A DNA stretch of 39,873 bases from an uncultured Verrucomicrobia subdivision 3 bacterium. GTDB lineage: Bacteria; Verrucomicrobiota; Verrucomicrobiia; Limisphaerales; UBA11358. Both the position numbers and the translations under genes were made by a program. Location: contig CAIKKJ010000051.1 in assembly GCA_903827955.1 (NCBI GenBank), positions 1-39,873 of the forward strand, given 5' to 3'. Positions 15,255 through 24,285 of the stretch are shown here, in pieces (positions within the stretch are counted from its first letter, which is position 1; each line of letters begins with the position of its first letter). A model generated the notes under the pieces. The model saw only the letters and a program-made list of their open reading frames with translations. It searched no databases and was not told the origin of the DNA.

Positions 15255-16784
15255 TTACTTCACTTTGAAATCAATCTGGCGGCGTTCGAGGGTGTTGCCT
15301 TCCTCGTGGGCGAGATTAGCAAGCGCCTTGTTGTAGGCGGCCAAGGATCCGATCTCATGCGAGCGCGCGGTGGTCAGTTTGTTTTGCAACTGAAGCACGG
15401 TGAAGGTGGTGCTTTTGCCGACCTTGTATTTTTCCTGCTCGGAATGCAGCGCGGCTTCGGCGTAGCTGCGCGCCTCGCGGGTGGCATCCACGCTTTCCCA
15501 CGCGGACTGCGCCTGCTTCACGGCGTCATCAATCTGCACCATGATGTTCTGCTCAAGCTGCTTGAGTGTAAGCAATTTTTGCTGGAGCGTGGCGCGGTCG
15601 GCCTTGAGGGTGGTGCGGGCCTTGAGGTTGCTCAAGGGCATGGACAACTGCGCGCCGTAGGAATAGTAAGGGCGGTTTTCGTCGCGCACTTCGCCCAAGC
15701 TGTCGCCGTAAGTGTAGCCGTTACCCGCGTAGCCAAAGGTGCCTTTCAGGTCGAGCGTGGGGAAAAGCTGGTTGCGGTCGAATTGCAGCGTGATGCCCTG
15801 GTTCTCGATGCCCAGACGCAACTGCAGCAAATCGGGGCGTTGCGTCATGCCCTTGTTCCAACTGTCCTGCACATCGAGATGCTGGCGCACGGCGGTCAAC
15901 GGACCGGATGGCGCGATGTCCACGTCGTGCCACGATTTGTAATCGTCGGTGATGAGATTTTTCAGCGCGTTCTGGCTGCTGGCCAGATTGTATTCTGCGC
16001 TGATGAGATCGGCCCGGCTTTGGGCAACCTGCGATTCGTCCTGCTGCACATCGAGCGGTGCCAGACTGCCGACTTGCACGCGCTGCTGGTCGTCATCTAA
16101 TTGTTTTTGCGCGAGGTCGAGCGCCTCCTGCTGCACCTTCAAAGATCCCGCTGCAAAAATGACTTCATAGTAGGCATTCTCCACCGCCGTGATGGTGTCG
16201 ATGACTGTCTGCCGCAGTTTTTGCTGCGAGGCCTTGTAATTGTTTTTGGCCACGCGGATGGTCAGGCGCGTGCCATCAATCCAAAAATCCTTCAACAAGG
16301 GCTGGGTCAAATCCACTTCGGCGGAGCCGGCGGAGCTTCGCGTAAAGTCGGAATTTAAGGTGTTGTTCTGGCCGAAATAGTTGTTCTTATTTTGTTCGTC
16401 CACAGTGCCTTTAAAATCGTAAACCATGCCCCACGGCAACATGCCGCCGAGGCCGGAGTTGAAGGCATTGCCGCGCGCTAGATTCCGGTGCAGCACAAAA
16501 TAGTTCGTCGACACGCTGTTGGTAATCGCCGCGACATTGAAATCGCCAGTGTCGTAGGTGTGCGTGGCAGAAAAACTGAAGGTTGGGTCGTAAGCCCCGT
16601 AATCGCCGCGCAGGCCGTAGAGCGAGATGAGCGGCGTGTAACGCTCAACCTGCACGTCGAAATTATGCTGCAGCGCCTCGGAAAAACAGTCCTGCAACGA
16701 CATCACGCGCACCGCCGGATTCGTCTGCGCGGTGGCAGACAAAATGGCGGCGGCAAAAAGGACGATGGCGCTGATACGTTTCAT
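15255..16784 (-). CDS. TolC-family outer membrane efflux protein
   Basis: A 509-residue protein with a signal peptide (MKRISAIVLFAAAILSATAQ) and two OEP repeats, long helical stretches rich in Gln, Ala and Leu. Examples are YYEVIFAAGSLKVQQEALDLAQKQLDDDQQRVQVGSLAPLD in the first half and YAEAALHSEQEKYKVGKSTTFTVLQLQ in the second; the VGSLAPLDV-type turn is the family hallmark. TolC proteins form outer membrane channels for type I secretion or efflux pumps. The frame is open to 16814, but the signal peptide shows ATG 16784 is the start. No RND or ABC partner lies next to it; trigger factor is upstream on the same strand, 38 bases away. Confidence 0.9.
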   Translation of the reverse strand: MKRISAIVLFAAAILSATAQTNPAVRVMSLQDCFSEALQHNFDVQVERYTPLISLYGLRGDYGAYDPTFSFSATHTYDTGDFNVAAITNSVSTNYFVLHRNLARGNAFNSGLGGMLPWGMVYDFKGTVDEQNKNNYFGQNNTLNSDFTRSSAGSAEVDLTQPLLKDFWIDGTRLTIRVAKNNYKASQQKLRQTVIDTITAVENAYYEVIFAAGSLKVQQEALDLAQKQLDDDQQRVQVGSLAPLDVQQDESQVAQSRADLISAEYNLASSQNALKNLITDDYKSWHDVDIAPSGPLTAVRQHLDVQDSWNKGMTQRPDLLQLRLGIENQGITLQFDRNQLFPTLDLKGTFGYAGNGYTYGDSLGEVRDENRPYYSYGAQLSMPLSNLKARTTLKADRATLQQKLLTLKQLEQNIMVQIDDAVKQAQSAWESVDATREARSYAEAALHSEQEKYKVGKSTTFTVLQLQNKLTTARSHEIGSLAAYNKALANLAHEEGNTLERRQIDFKVK

Positions 16785-16822
16785 GGCAAATCCAGACGCC
16801 GCGCGCGGCCACAAAGTAACCG

Positions 16823-18133
16823 TTACTTCGCCGGCGCGGTTTCCGTGATGCTGGCGTTTTTCTCGAGCAACTCCAGCACTTTCTCGTGCAGCACCTGTTC
16901 GTAAAGCTCGTTCACGCCGTTGCGCTTCTGCAAATCCTTGATGAACGCATCCACCGGCATCTGGTTCATCATCGCCAGCGTCTGCGCGCGGCGGATGACA
17001 TCTTCCTGCGTGGCCGAAAGTTTTTCCTGCTCCGCGATGCGGGCAACGATGAACGCCAGCCGCACGCGTTCCTTCGCGTTGCCGGCGGCGGCGGCGTAAA
17101 TCTGATCCTTCTGCTGCTCAATGATGTCGCGGTTCACGCCACGCTGGGTGTTCTGGCGGACGAGGTCATAGACCACGTTGCGCGTCTCGTTGGCGACCGC
17201 TGATTCCGGCAGTTCAAAATTCAATTTCTCCAGCAGCGATTGCACGACTTGCTGGCGGATGGATTTGGATTTGGAATATTTCAATTCGTTTTCCAGATCC
17301 GTGCGGACGCCGGCTTTGAGTTTTTCCAAATCTTCCGCGCCGAATTTCTTCGCCAGCTCGTTGTCGAGCGTCGGCATAACTTTTTCCTTCACCTCGACCA
17401 TTTCGACTTCGTAAACCCCCTGCTTGCCCTGCAATTCCTTGGTGACGAAATCGGCGGGGAAATCCACATTCACCGTGCGTTTATCGCCAGCCTTCGCGCC
17501 GGTAAGCTGCGCGGCGAAACCGGGGATGAAAGAGTTGCCTTCCGTCTCAATCCAGAAATTTTTCTGCTCGGTCAAACCCTTCGCCGTCGGCGCAAGGTCG
17601 GTGATAGCCTTGCCGTCGCAAGTGCCGGTGTAGTTCACCACCGCGATGTCGCCGTTCGCGAGCGGACGAACGACGGTATCAAATTTTGCGTGCTGGGCGC
17701 GCAACATATCGAGCGCCTTTTCCACGTCAGCGTCGGTCACGGATTTGGTTTCAATCTTCGCGGGCAAACCTTTGTATTCCGGCAGTTCAAATTCCGGCGC
17801 GGTCTCGACCGTCGCGGCAAAAATCAGATTCTGCCCGCGGTCAAACTGGATTTCCTCGATATCAGGATAGCCCACGGCGTTGATTTTTTTGTCTTCGAGC
17901 GCCTTGCGGTAATTGTCGCCGATGAGTTTGCGCTTGGCTTCGTCCTTGATTTCCGCGCCGTATTTTTTCACGACCATGTCGCGCGGGGCTTTGCCCGGCC
18001 GGAAGCCCGGCAGCGACGCCTGCTTCTGGTAATCCTTCGTGATGGCGTCAAAAGCCGTGTCCACGGCGGTTGCGTCCAGTTCCACCCGCACGAGCTTTTT
18101 GCACGGGGCCAAATTTTCAACGGTAATATTCAC
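16823..18133 (-). CDS. tig: Trigger factor (ribosome-associated peptidyl-prolyl isomerase chaperone)
   Basis: Trigger factor binds nascent chains at the ribosome tunnel exit. The 436-residue protein has the N-terminal ribosome-binding domain with the signature GFRPGKAPRDMV (E. coli has GFRKGKVP), the FKBP-like domain with VNYTGTCDGKAI and FIPGFAAQL around residues 155-235, and a long helical C-terminal domain with the QQVVQSLLEKLNFELPESAV segment. I placed the start at GTG 18133 (VNITVENLAP, matching the family N-terminus); the frame stays open to 18208 but that segment is not conserved. The gene normally precedes clpP, which is absent here. Confidence 0.94.
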   Translation of the reverse strand: MNITVENLAPCKKLVRVELDATAVDTAFDAITKDYQKQASLPGFRPGKAPRDMVVKKYGAEIKDEAKRKLIGDNYRKALEDKKINAVGYPDIEEIQFDRGQNLIFAATVETAPEFELPEYKGLPAKIETKSVTDADVEKALDMLRAQHAKFDTVVRPLANGDIAVVNYTGTCDGKAITDLAPTAKGLTEQKNFWIETEGNSFIPGFAAQLTGAKAGDKRTVNVDFPADFVTKELQGKQGVYEVEMVEVKEKVMPTLDNELAKKFGAEDLEKLKAGVRTDLENELKYSKSKSIRQQVVQSLLEKLNFELPESAVANETRNVVYDLVRQNTQRGVNRDIIEQQKDQIYAAAAGNAKERVRLAFIVARIAEQEKLSATQEDVIRRAQTLAMMNQMPVDAFIKDLQKRNGVNELYEQVLHEKVLELLEKNASITETAPAK

Positions 18134-18237
18134 GGTAAAATGTCGGTTAAACGAGCCGCGCAGAATAAATAATCCCCGGCGCAAAGGCAAATTCTTTTGA
18201 TGGCGCACAACGGTTGTTTCCGCTTTGATGTCCGCCC

Positions 18238-18909
18238 ATGAAGCGAACGCTCTTCATCACCGGCACGGACACTGGCGCGGGCAAGACGGTTCTCACCGCG
18301 CTGCTCGCCGCGCATTTACGCGCCCAAAAAATCCGCGTGGCCGCGCTCAAACCCGTCTGCTCCGGCGGGCGCGACGATGCGCGGAATATTTTTGCCGCGC
18401 TTGGCGGCACGCTGACGCTGGCTGAAATCAACCCGTGGCATTTCCGCGCGGCCATCACGCCGCTGCTCGCCGCGCGGCGCGAAAAACAATCCATTTCACG
18501 CGCCGAAGTTCTGGCGCACATCCGCGCCACGCAGAAAAAATTTGATGTGACGCTGGTGGAAGGTGCGGGCGGATTGTTGAGCCCGCTGGGAGAAAACTTT
18601 GATTCGCACGATCTGATTCTGGCGTTGCGCGCCACGCCCGTCATCGTCGCGCAAAACAAGCTCGGCGTGGTGAACCACCTGCTGCTCACGCTCGCCGCGC
18701 TACCGGCGGATTTTCGCGCGGCGGCCAAAGTGGTTTTGATGTCGCCTGCGAAACCCGACGCCGCCACGGCAACGAATGCCGGACTGCTCGCCGAGTTTTT
18801 CCCGGCAAAAGAAATCTTCACCCTGCCGTGGCTGGGCCAAAAATTCTCGACCGTGGCGGCGTTGAAAAACCCACCGGTGCGGCGGACGCTGTCAAAATTG
18901 ACCGGCTAA
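18238..18909 (+). CDS. bioD: Dethiobiotin synthetase
   Basis: BioD closes the ureido ring of dethiobiotin from 7,8-diaminopelargonate, CO2 and ATP in biotin synthesis. The 223-residue product starts with the P-loop FITGTDTGAGKTVLTALL, has the substrate motif ALKPVCSGG, and VTLVEGAGGLLSPLG, and PVIVAQNKLGVVNHLLL. No other bio gene lies in the window, so it is isolated from its pathway partners. Its stop TAA (18907-18909) overlaps the stop of the convergent gene by 4 bases. Confidence 0.93.
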   Translation: MKRTLFITGTDTGAGKTVLTALLAAHLRAQKIRVAALKPVCSGGRDDARNIFAALGGTLTLAEINPWHFRAAITPLLAARREKQSISRAEVLAHIRATQKKFDVTLVEGAGGLLSPLGENFDSHDLILALRATPVIVAQNKLGVVNHLLLTLAALPADFRAAAKVVLMSPAKPDAATATNAGLLAEFFPAKEIFTLPWLGQKFSTVAALKNPPVRRTLSKLTG

Positions 18910-20858
18910 TTTTTCACCGGCGCGTTGGTGGCGCGGAAATTTTCCCGCCACGGCTGATTGTTTTTGTAAAGTTCCAGCCGCTGCTGGATGGGCTCAACCT
19001 TTTGCAACCGCGCGGCGGCGGCCAGTTCCAGGGCATTTTGCGCGCAGACGATGGCGTTCGTGAAATCGCCATTCGCGGCGAGAGCCATGCCCAGGATGTC
19101 AAAAACCATCGGCTGCACATGGCCGGAAAGCTCGTTTGCCTTGAGCGCGAGCGGCAGGGAATTTTTCGCATCGCGCGCCGCTGCGTTTTCGTTCGCCGCG
19201 AGGTAATGCGCCACCGTGGCCAGCGTCTGGTAGTTGTCCGACTCCAGGCGCAACGCTGCGCGAAATTCCTCCACGCCGTCGGCGTCGCGGCCCAGTTTGA
19301 ACATAATTTTGGCGGTCCCGACATGGGGCGCGGCGGAGTTGGTATCCAACTTCTCCGCCAAAGAAAATTCGCTCAACGCCTCCTCCAACTGGCCGAGCGC
19401 CGCCAGTTCGTTGCCGGCGGAATTATGCAGAAATGCGCGATCGGGTTGCCGGCGGATGGCCTCGCGATATTCCGCAAGCGATTCCGTGCGGCGCCCCAGC
19501 AGGTCGAGGACGTTGCCGAGATTATTGTGCAACTGGTAACGGCTGGGATCCACTTTTTCCGCCTGGCGATAGGCGAGCAGGGCTTCGTCAAATTTCCCGT
19601 GCGCGTTCAACGCCACACCGAGGTCAATGAGCGCCACGTCATTGTGCGGATTCACAGCCACAGCCTGGCGGAACAGCGCTTCACCATCGCGCCAAAATTG
19701 CATCTGATTTTCCGTGGCGAGAATGCAGGCGATGGAAATTAACCCGGCGAGGCCAATGGCAATTGTTTTTGGTAACTGCACTCGTTGCGCCAATTCATGC
19801 GCGAGATAAACCAGCGTGATAAAAAATCCAATGGACGGAATGTAAGTGTAACGGTCGGCCATCGCCTGCCCGCCGACTTGCACCAGGCCAATGACTGGAA
19901 CGAGCGTGCCGAGAAACCACAGCCAGCCGGTGATAAAATACGGGCGCGAATTCCGCCAGCGCCACGCGATGACGGAAATCAGCAATAAAACCGCCACGGA
20001 TGCGGCCACCGTGAGCGCGGAAATTTTTTCGGGCATTGAATAATTGGCGCAGAGATCGGCGGGCCAGAAGATTTTTTGGAGATAGCCGACGACGGCGACC
20101 GGTGCGTTTTCCAAACGGTAACGCAGCGACACTTTGGCGAGCGAGACGACGGCCTCGCCATTTTTTTGCGCGAGGAAGGTGACGACGCAGGATGTGATGG
20201 TCAGCGCGAAGAAGGGGATTTTTTCCGAAATGAACCGGCGTTTGAAATTTGAAAGTGAAAACCTTTGCAACGGCCAGAAATCCAGCAGCAGCATGACGCA
20301 CGGCAGCGTGACGAGCATCGGCTTGGCAAGCAGACCGAGCCCGAAAAACAAAAACGCCAGCCAGTAATCGCGCCGGGAGTTTTCTTTTGCGAACTTCGCG
20401 TAGCTCAGCAGCGCGAGCAGCGCGAAGAACGTGCTCAACACATCTTTGCGCTCGGAAATCCACGCGACGGACTCGACATGCAACGGATGCCAAGCGAACA
20501 GCGCGGCAACAAGCGCGCATGGCCAGAGTTTTTGTGTGAGCCGCCACAGCAGCGCGAACAGCAGCGCGGCATTCGCGGCGTGGAACAACACGTTCACAAG
20601 GTGATGCGCGCCAGCGTTGAGCCTGAACAGCTCGCAGTCAGTCATATGCGAAATCCAGGTCAGCGGATGCCAGTTGCCGGCGTGAAAGGCAGTGAATGCC
20701 CAGCGGACGCCCGCGGCGGTCAACCCCTGCCGAACCGGCGGGTTGTTGGTGACGTAATCGTCGTCGTCATAATTCACGAAGCTGAAACTTCCGACCGGCA
20801 GGAACACGGCCAGCGTGACCAGTGCCAGCAGCAGGGCGATGAGGCGTGGGCGAGACAT
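18906..20858 (-). CDS. Large multi-span membrane protein with C-terminal TPR repeats (GT-C-like)
   Basis: A 650-residue protein. Residues 1-390 hold about ten hydrophobic helices; after the first comes FVNYDDDDYVTNN (Asp31-Asp34), then NWHPLTWISHM and WHPLHVESVAWISERKDVLS, motifs found in a widespread bacterial family related to the TMTC/PMT-type GT-C glycosyltransferases. Residues about 410-630 hold about five TPR units, e.g. DEALLAYRQAEKVDP and ESLAEYREAIRRQPDRAF. A role in protein O-glycosylation is possible but not shown. The acidic cluster sits in the first periplasmic loop, as in GT-C enzymes. It stands alone on the minus strand and is divergent from the tol operon. Confidence 0.8.
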   Translation of the reverse strand: MSRPRLIALLLALVTLAVFLPVGSFSFVNYDDDDYVTNNPPVRQGLTAAGVRWAFTAFHAGNWHPLTWISHMTDCELFRLNAGAHHLVNVLFHAANAALLFALLWRLTQKLWPCALVAALFAWHPLHVESVAWISERKDVLSTFFALLALLSYAKFAKENSRRDYWLAFLFFGLGLLAKPMLVTLPCVMLLLDFWPLQRFSLSNFKRRFISEKIPFFALTITSCVVTFLAQKNGEAVVSLAKVSLRYRLENAPVAVVGYLQKIFWPADLCANYSMPEKISALTVAASVAVLLLISVIAWRWRNSRPYFITGWLWFLGTLVPVIGLVQVGGQAMADRYTYIPSIGFFITLVYLAHELAQRVQLPKTIAIGLAGLISIACILATENQMQFWRDGEALFRQAVAVNPHNDVALIDLGVALNAHGKFDEALLAYRQAEKVDPSRYQLHNNLGNVLDLLGRRTESLAEYREAIRRQPDRAFLHNSAGNELAALGQLEEALSEFSLAEKLDTNSAAPHVGTAKIMFKLGRDADGVEEFRAALRLESDNYQTLATVAHYLAANENAAARDAKNSLPLALKANELSGHVQPMVFDILGMALAANGDFTNAIVCAQNALELAAAARLQKVEPIQQRLELYKNNQPWRENFRATNAPVKN

Positions 20859-20921
20859 CGCGCTTCTTTTAAGCGATTTCAGCCCGGCAGCAAAGCCGAT
20901 TCATTTTCCGGCAAAAAGTTT

Positions 20922-20950
20922 TTGCAATTTTTCCGGCATAGATTGATACT
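20922..20950 (+). promoter_or_regulatory. Candidate sigma-70-type promoter of the tol-pal operon
   Basis: TTGCAA (20922-20927) and GATACT (20945-20950) are 17 bases apart, each matching four of six bases of the -35 and -10 consensus. They lie about 75 bases before the tolQ start in the gap between divergent genes. Inference only. Confidence 0.35.
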
Positions 20951-21025
20951 GTGCGCCGGTGGACAATTGCTCGGAGTTCCGCCACTTGGCCAAAACCGGT
21001 TCCTCACCACCAAGTAAGATTTTTT

Positions 21026-21757
21026 ATGAGCGGGTTATCTATTGCATTCATCGCGGCCGCCGCCAAACAGGTGGAGCTGCTTTACGTTTGGGATCAGGCG
21101 CGACCGGAAGCCAAGGTCATCATCGTCCTGTTATTCCTGTCCTCCATCGCGGTCTGGTGGATGATGATTTTCAAAGTCATCCAGATGCGCCGTGCGCGGA
21201 AATTAAATTCTCTCTTCGCCGAGGAATTTACCGGACAAAAAAAAGTTTTGGAAATGTTCGACCGCAAACTCGAAGTGAACGGCTGTCCGCTCTACGCCGT
21301 CTATCAATCCGGCTGCCTGCAACTCGACGCGCGTCTGCGCGGCCCGACCGGTGAACGCGCCAAGCAGCAGGTCAGTCTCAAAAACATGGAGCACATCAAA
21401 CGCGCCATCGAAAACGTCGTCGCGAAAGAATCGCTCAAGCTGGAATCCGGCCTCATCCTGCTCGCCATCGCCGTGAGCGGCGCGCCGTTTATGGGGCTGC
21501 TCGGCACGGTGTGGGGCGTGATGAGCACGTTCGCCGGCATCGCGCAATCGCCGCAAGGCGCGTCGCTGGCGGTGATGGCGCCGGGCGTTTCCGCCGCGCT
21601 CGTCACGACGGTCGCCGGCCTGCTCGTGGCGATTCCCTCGATGTTCGGCTACAACTGGCTCGTGCATAATCTCCGCGCGTTCACGGTCGAACTCGACAAC
21701 TTTGCGCAAGAACTCGTCTCCAATATGGAGACGGAATTTTTGAAGGAAGAAGAATAA
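21026..21757 (+). CDS. tolQ: TolQ/ExbB-family proton channel protein
   Basis: TolQ forms, with TolR, the proton-driven motor of the Tol-Pal system in the cytoplasmic membrane. The 243-residue protein has the first membrane helix around VIIVLLFLSSIAVWWMMIFKVI, a cytoplasmic loop and the conserved MotA/TolQ/ExbB domain: SGAPFMGLLGTVWGVMSTFAGIA and VSAALVTTVAGLLVAIP. Upstream in-frame codons (from 20951) are not conserved; the ATG at 21026 follows AAGTAAGA as a weak ribosome-binding site. The tolR, tolA, tolB and pal genes follow in the same direction, so the Tol assignment is preferred to ExbB. Confidence 0.92.
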   Translation: MSGLSIAFIAAAAKQVELLYVWDQARPEAKVIIVLLFLSSIAVWWMMIFKVIQMRRARKLNSLFAEEFTGQKKVLEMFDRKLEVNGCPLYAVYQSGCLQLDARLRGPTGERAKQQVSLKNMEHIKRAIENVVAKESLKLESGLILLAIAVSGAPFMGLLGTVWGVMSTFAGIAQSPQGASLAVMAPGVSAALVTTVAGLLVAIPSMFGYNWLVHNLRAFTVELDNFAQELVSNMETEFLKEEE

Positions 21758-21764
21758 TTTTCCG

Positions 21765-22178
21765 ATGAGAAGATTCTCACAACGCAGTCATCTCGTGACG
21801 TTGAGCGACATCAATATCACGCCGCTGCTCGACCTTGCGTTCGTGCTGCTCATCATCTTTATCATCACCACGCCGCTGCTGACGCAGAGCATCGAATTGA
21901 AACTGCCGCGCGGCGGTTCCCCCGACAAACATCTGAACAAGTCGGACATCCGCACGGTGGAAATTTCCAATACCGGCTACTACAAATTCGAATCCAGACA
22001 AATGACGTTGCCACAGATTGTGTCGCAATTGGTTCAGGAATCGCGGGTGAATTCAAACCTGATTCTGTATATCCGCATGGACAAAGAAAGTCGTTATGAA
22101 CTTTTTGCCGCGTTGCTGGACATTTGCCAGAAGAACAGCATCAAGATTTCATTCCGCACCGACCCGACGCCCAAATGA
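21765..22178 (+). CDS. tolR: TolR/ExbD-family protein
   Basis: TolR/ExbD is the small motor partner of TolQ. The 137-residue protein has one transmembrane helix with the essential Asp23 in INITPLLDLAFVLLIIFIITTP, and a periplasmic C-domain. The next start overlaps its stop (ATGA at 22175-22178), which supports translational coupling with tolA. Confidence 0.92.
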   Translation: MRRFSQRSHLVTLSDINITPLLDLAFVLLIIFIITTPLLTQSIELKLPRGGSPDKHLNKSDIRTVEISNTGYYKFESRQMTLPQIVSQLVQESRVNSNLILYIRMDKESRYELFAALLDICQKNSIKISFRTDPTPK

Positions 22179-23053
22179 CCCGGCTGCAAAAAAAATGTCT
22201 CATCGCGGCGGCAGGCACGCACCTGCTGGTCGTCGTGGTGCTGCTTTGCTCCGGCTTCATCACGTCCAAGCCCAAGCCGGACACGACCGAGCTGCTCGAC
22301 GTGATTCCTTCGACCTTGATTGATGCCGCGATGAGCAGCGGCGTGAAGAGCGCGCAAACACCGCCGCCTACACCCATCACCAAACCGCCGGAGCCAACAC
22401 CGCCAACACCCGAGCCGCCGAAGCCGGTGGTCAAACAGGTGGAGCCAGTGAAGCCCGTTGAACCCGTCAAAGTTCCTGATCCAATCAAGCCGGAAGAAGT
22501 GAAGTTGCCGGAAAAACCGGACGCGGAAATTCCAAAACCGAAGCCGCCAAAAAAACACGAAATCAAAATTGATCTGACGAAAGTCACGCGCGACAACCAG
22601 CAGGCGCAAAAAGAAGCCGCTGAAGCTGCGGCCAAAGCGGAGAAAGAAGCCAAGCGCGTTCGCGACCTGAAATTGAAGGCGTTTCAAAATGCCGCGCGCT
22701 CCATCAAACAGAATTCCTCGTCGGCCACCACGGTTGAAATGCCCGGCGCGGGCAGCGTATCGTATGCGAATTATGCCTCGGTCGTAAAAAGCATTTACGA
22801 ACGCGCGTGGACGCCGCCGGATGACACGGCCAGCGACGACGCGAACGTAAAGGTCAGCGTGACCATCGCCAATGACGGCCGCGTGATTGAGTCGCACATC
22901 GTGGACGAATCGGGCGACGGCAAAGTGGATGGCAGTATCCGCCGCACGCTCGACCGCGTGACGTTTATCGCGCCGTTTCCCGAAGGTGCGAAGGAAAAGC
23001 AGCGAACCTTTAAAATCAATTTTAACCTCAAAGCCAAACGACTCCTCGGATGA
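22175..23053 (+). CDS. tolA: TolA/TonB-like energy transducer
   Basis: A 292-residue envelope protein. It has a short cytoplasmic start, one transmembrane helix (residues about 8-28), a Pro-rich stretch (about 62-135; TPPPTPITKPPEPTPP), a helical Ala/Lys/Glu-rich stretch (about 140-175) and a C-terminal domain with YANYASVVKSIYERAWTPP and IANDGRVIESHIVDESGDGKVD. The C-domain has TonB_C features. TolA links the TolQR motor in the inner membrane to TolB/Pal at the outer membrane. The frame extends upstream to 22124, but ATG 22175, which overlaps the tolR stop, is the natural start. The following tolB overlaps it by 4 bases. Confidence 0.85.
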   Translation: MTRLQKKCLIAAAGTHLLVVVVLLCSGFITSKPKPDTTELLDVIPSTLIDAAMSSGVKSAQTPPPTPITKPPEPTPPTPEPPKPVVKQVEPVKPVEPVKVPDPIKPEEVKLPEKPDAEIPKPKPPKKHEIKIDLTKVTRDNQQAQKEAAEAAAKAEKEAKRVRDLKLKAFQNAARSIKQNSSSATTVEMPGAGSVSYANYASVVKSIYERAWTPPDDTASDDANVKVSVTIANDGRVIESHIVDESGDGKVDGSIRRTLDRVTFIAPFPEGAKEKQRTFKINFNLKAKRLLG

Positions 23054-24219
23054 AAAAATTAATTCTCACACTCGCACTCGCCGTCGGCGCGCTGAACTTT
23101 TTGCGCGCGGAAGACATGATAATTCCAATTTCAAAAGACACGGAAATTTTGGGGCAAATGAAACCCATTCCCGTCGCGCTGACCGGCTTCACCGGCGAGG
23201 CGGCGGAGGTTTTGAAATTTGATTTGTATGTGCAGGGCTACTCGTTCGTGTCGCCGGACGCCGCGCAATATCTTATCAACGGCACGGACACTGGCAGCGT
23301 CGTGGGCAGCGTCACGGACAAGTTCGCGCGCAAGGTGGTTTTGTCGCGCAGCTACAACGGCGCGAGCTTGCGGCGGCAGGCGCACGCGTTCGCGGACGAC
23401 ATCGTGCAGGCCACCACCACGCTCAAGCCGATTGGCGCGGGCAAAATCGCCTTCAAATCGCAGCGCGCGGCCGGCAGCGGCGAAATTTATGTCGCGGACT
23501 TCGACGGCTTCGGCGCGCAATCCGTGACGAGCGACAACGCCATCGTTGCCAAGCCGGCGTGGGTTCCCGGCCGCATGGCGCTATACTACACGAGCTACGC
23601 GCGCGACAACCCGGACATTTTTTTCCACAGCCTCTCGACCGGCCAACGCCGCGTCGTCGCGGGTTATTCCGGGCTGAACACCAGCGCGTCCGTCTCACCG
23701 GATGGCTCGAAGGTGGCGATGATCTTGAGCAAGTCCGGCAGCCCGAACGTTTGGGTGAGCGATGCGGATGGGAAAAATCTTAAAAAACTGACGAGCGGTC
23801 TGGAAGATTCTTCACCGTGCTGGTCGCCGGATGGAAAATGGATTTGTTTCGCCACGAAAAAAGCCGAGCGGCGTCGCCTCGCAAAAATTCCCGCTGGCGG
23901 CGGCGAAGTGCAATACTTGAACACCACCGGCGCGGCGAACCCGACCGAGCCGGACTGGTCGCCGGACGGCAAATGGATTGCGTTCACGCGGCAGGCGGGC
24001 GATTTCGACATCTGCGTGATGCCGGCGGACGGCAGTTTGCCGCCGACGGTTTTGGTGGCGGGACAGAACCCGAGTTGGTCGCCGAACTCGCGGACGCTGG
24101 TTTTCAACCACGGCGGCAACGGGCATCAAACGCTGTCTGTGCTTGACGTTTTCACCAAACAATACAAGGATTGTCGCCGAGCGACGGGAAGCAATTCCCA
24201 GCCCGCTTGGGCGAGATGA
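23050..24219 (+). CDS. tolB: TolB periplasmic protein
   Basis: TolB is the periplasmic partner that binds Pal. The 389-residue protein starts with a signal peptide (MKKLILTLALAVGALNFLRA), an N-terminal alpha/beta domain (about 25-135) and a six-bladed beta propeller with repeated SPDG/WSPDGKW blades (SVSPDGSKVAMILSKSG, CWSPDGKWICFAT, DWSPDGKWIAFTR, SWSPNSRTLVF). Its length is somewhat below E. coli TolB (430). The start overlaps the tolA stop by 4 bases. Confidence 0.93.
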   Translation: MKKLILTLALAVGALNFLRAEDMIIPISKDTEILGQMKPIPVALTGFTGEAAEVLKFDLYVQGYSFVSPDAAQYLINGTDTGSVVGSVTDKFARKVVLSRSYNGASLRRQAHAFADDIVQATTTLKPIGAGKIAFKSQRAAGSGEIYVADFDGFGAQSVTSDNAIVAKPAWVPGRMALYYTSYARDNPDIFFHSLSTGQRRVVAGYSGLNTSASVSPDGSKVAMILSKSGSPNVWVSDADGKNLKKLTSGLEDSSPCWSPDGKWICFATKKAERRRLAKIPAGGGEVQYLNTTGAANPTEPDWSPDGKWIAFTRQAGDFDICVMPADGSLPPTVLVAGQNPSWSPNSRTLVFNHGGNGHQTLSVLDVFTKQYKDCRRATGSNSQPAWAR

Positions 24220-24285
24220 TTCAAATTTTCACGACTTCCTCTCAACCAAAACTTTTTAACCAAAAAATTTTAACAAAACTAAATT

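Noticed and set aside
24220-24285. A possible riboswitch or small RNA before pal
   Set aside because: The gap is only an AT-rich stretch without a stable stem; a plain promoter or leader explains it.
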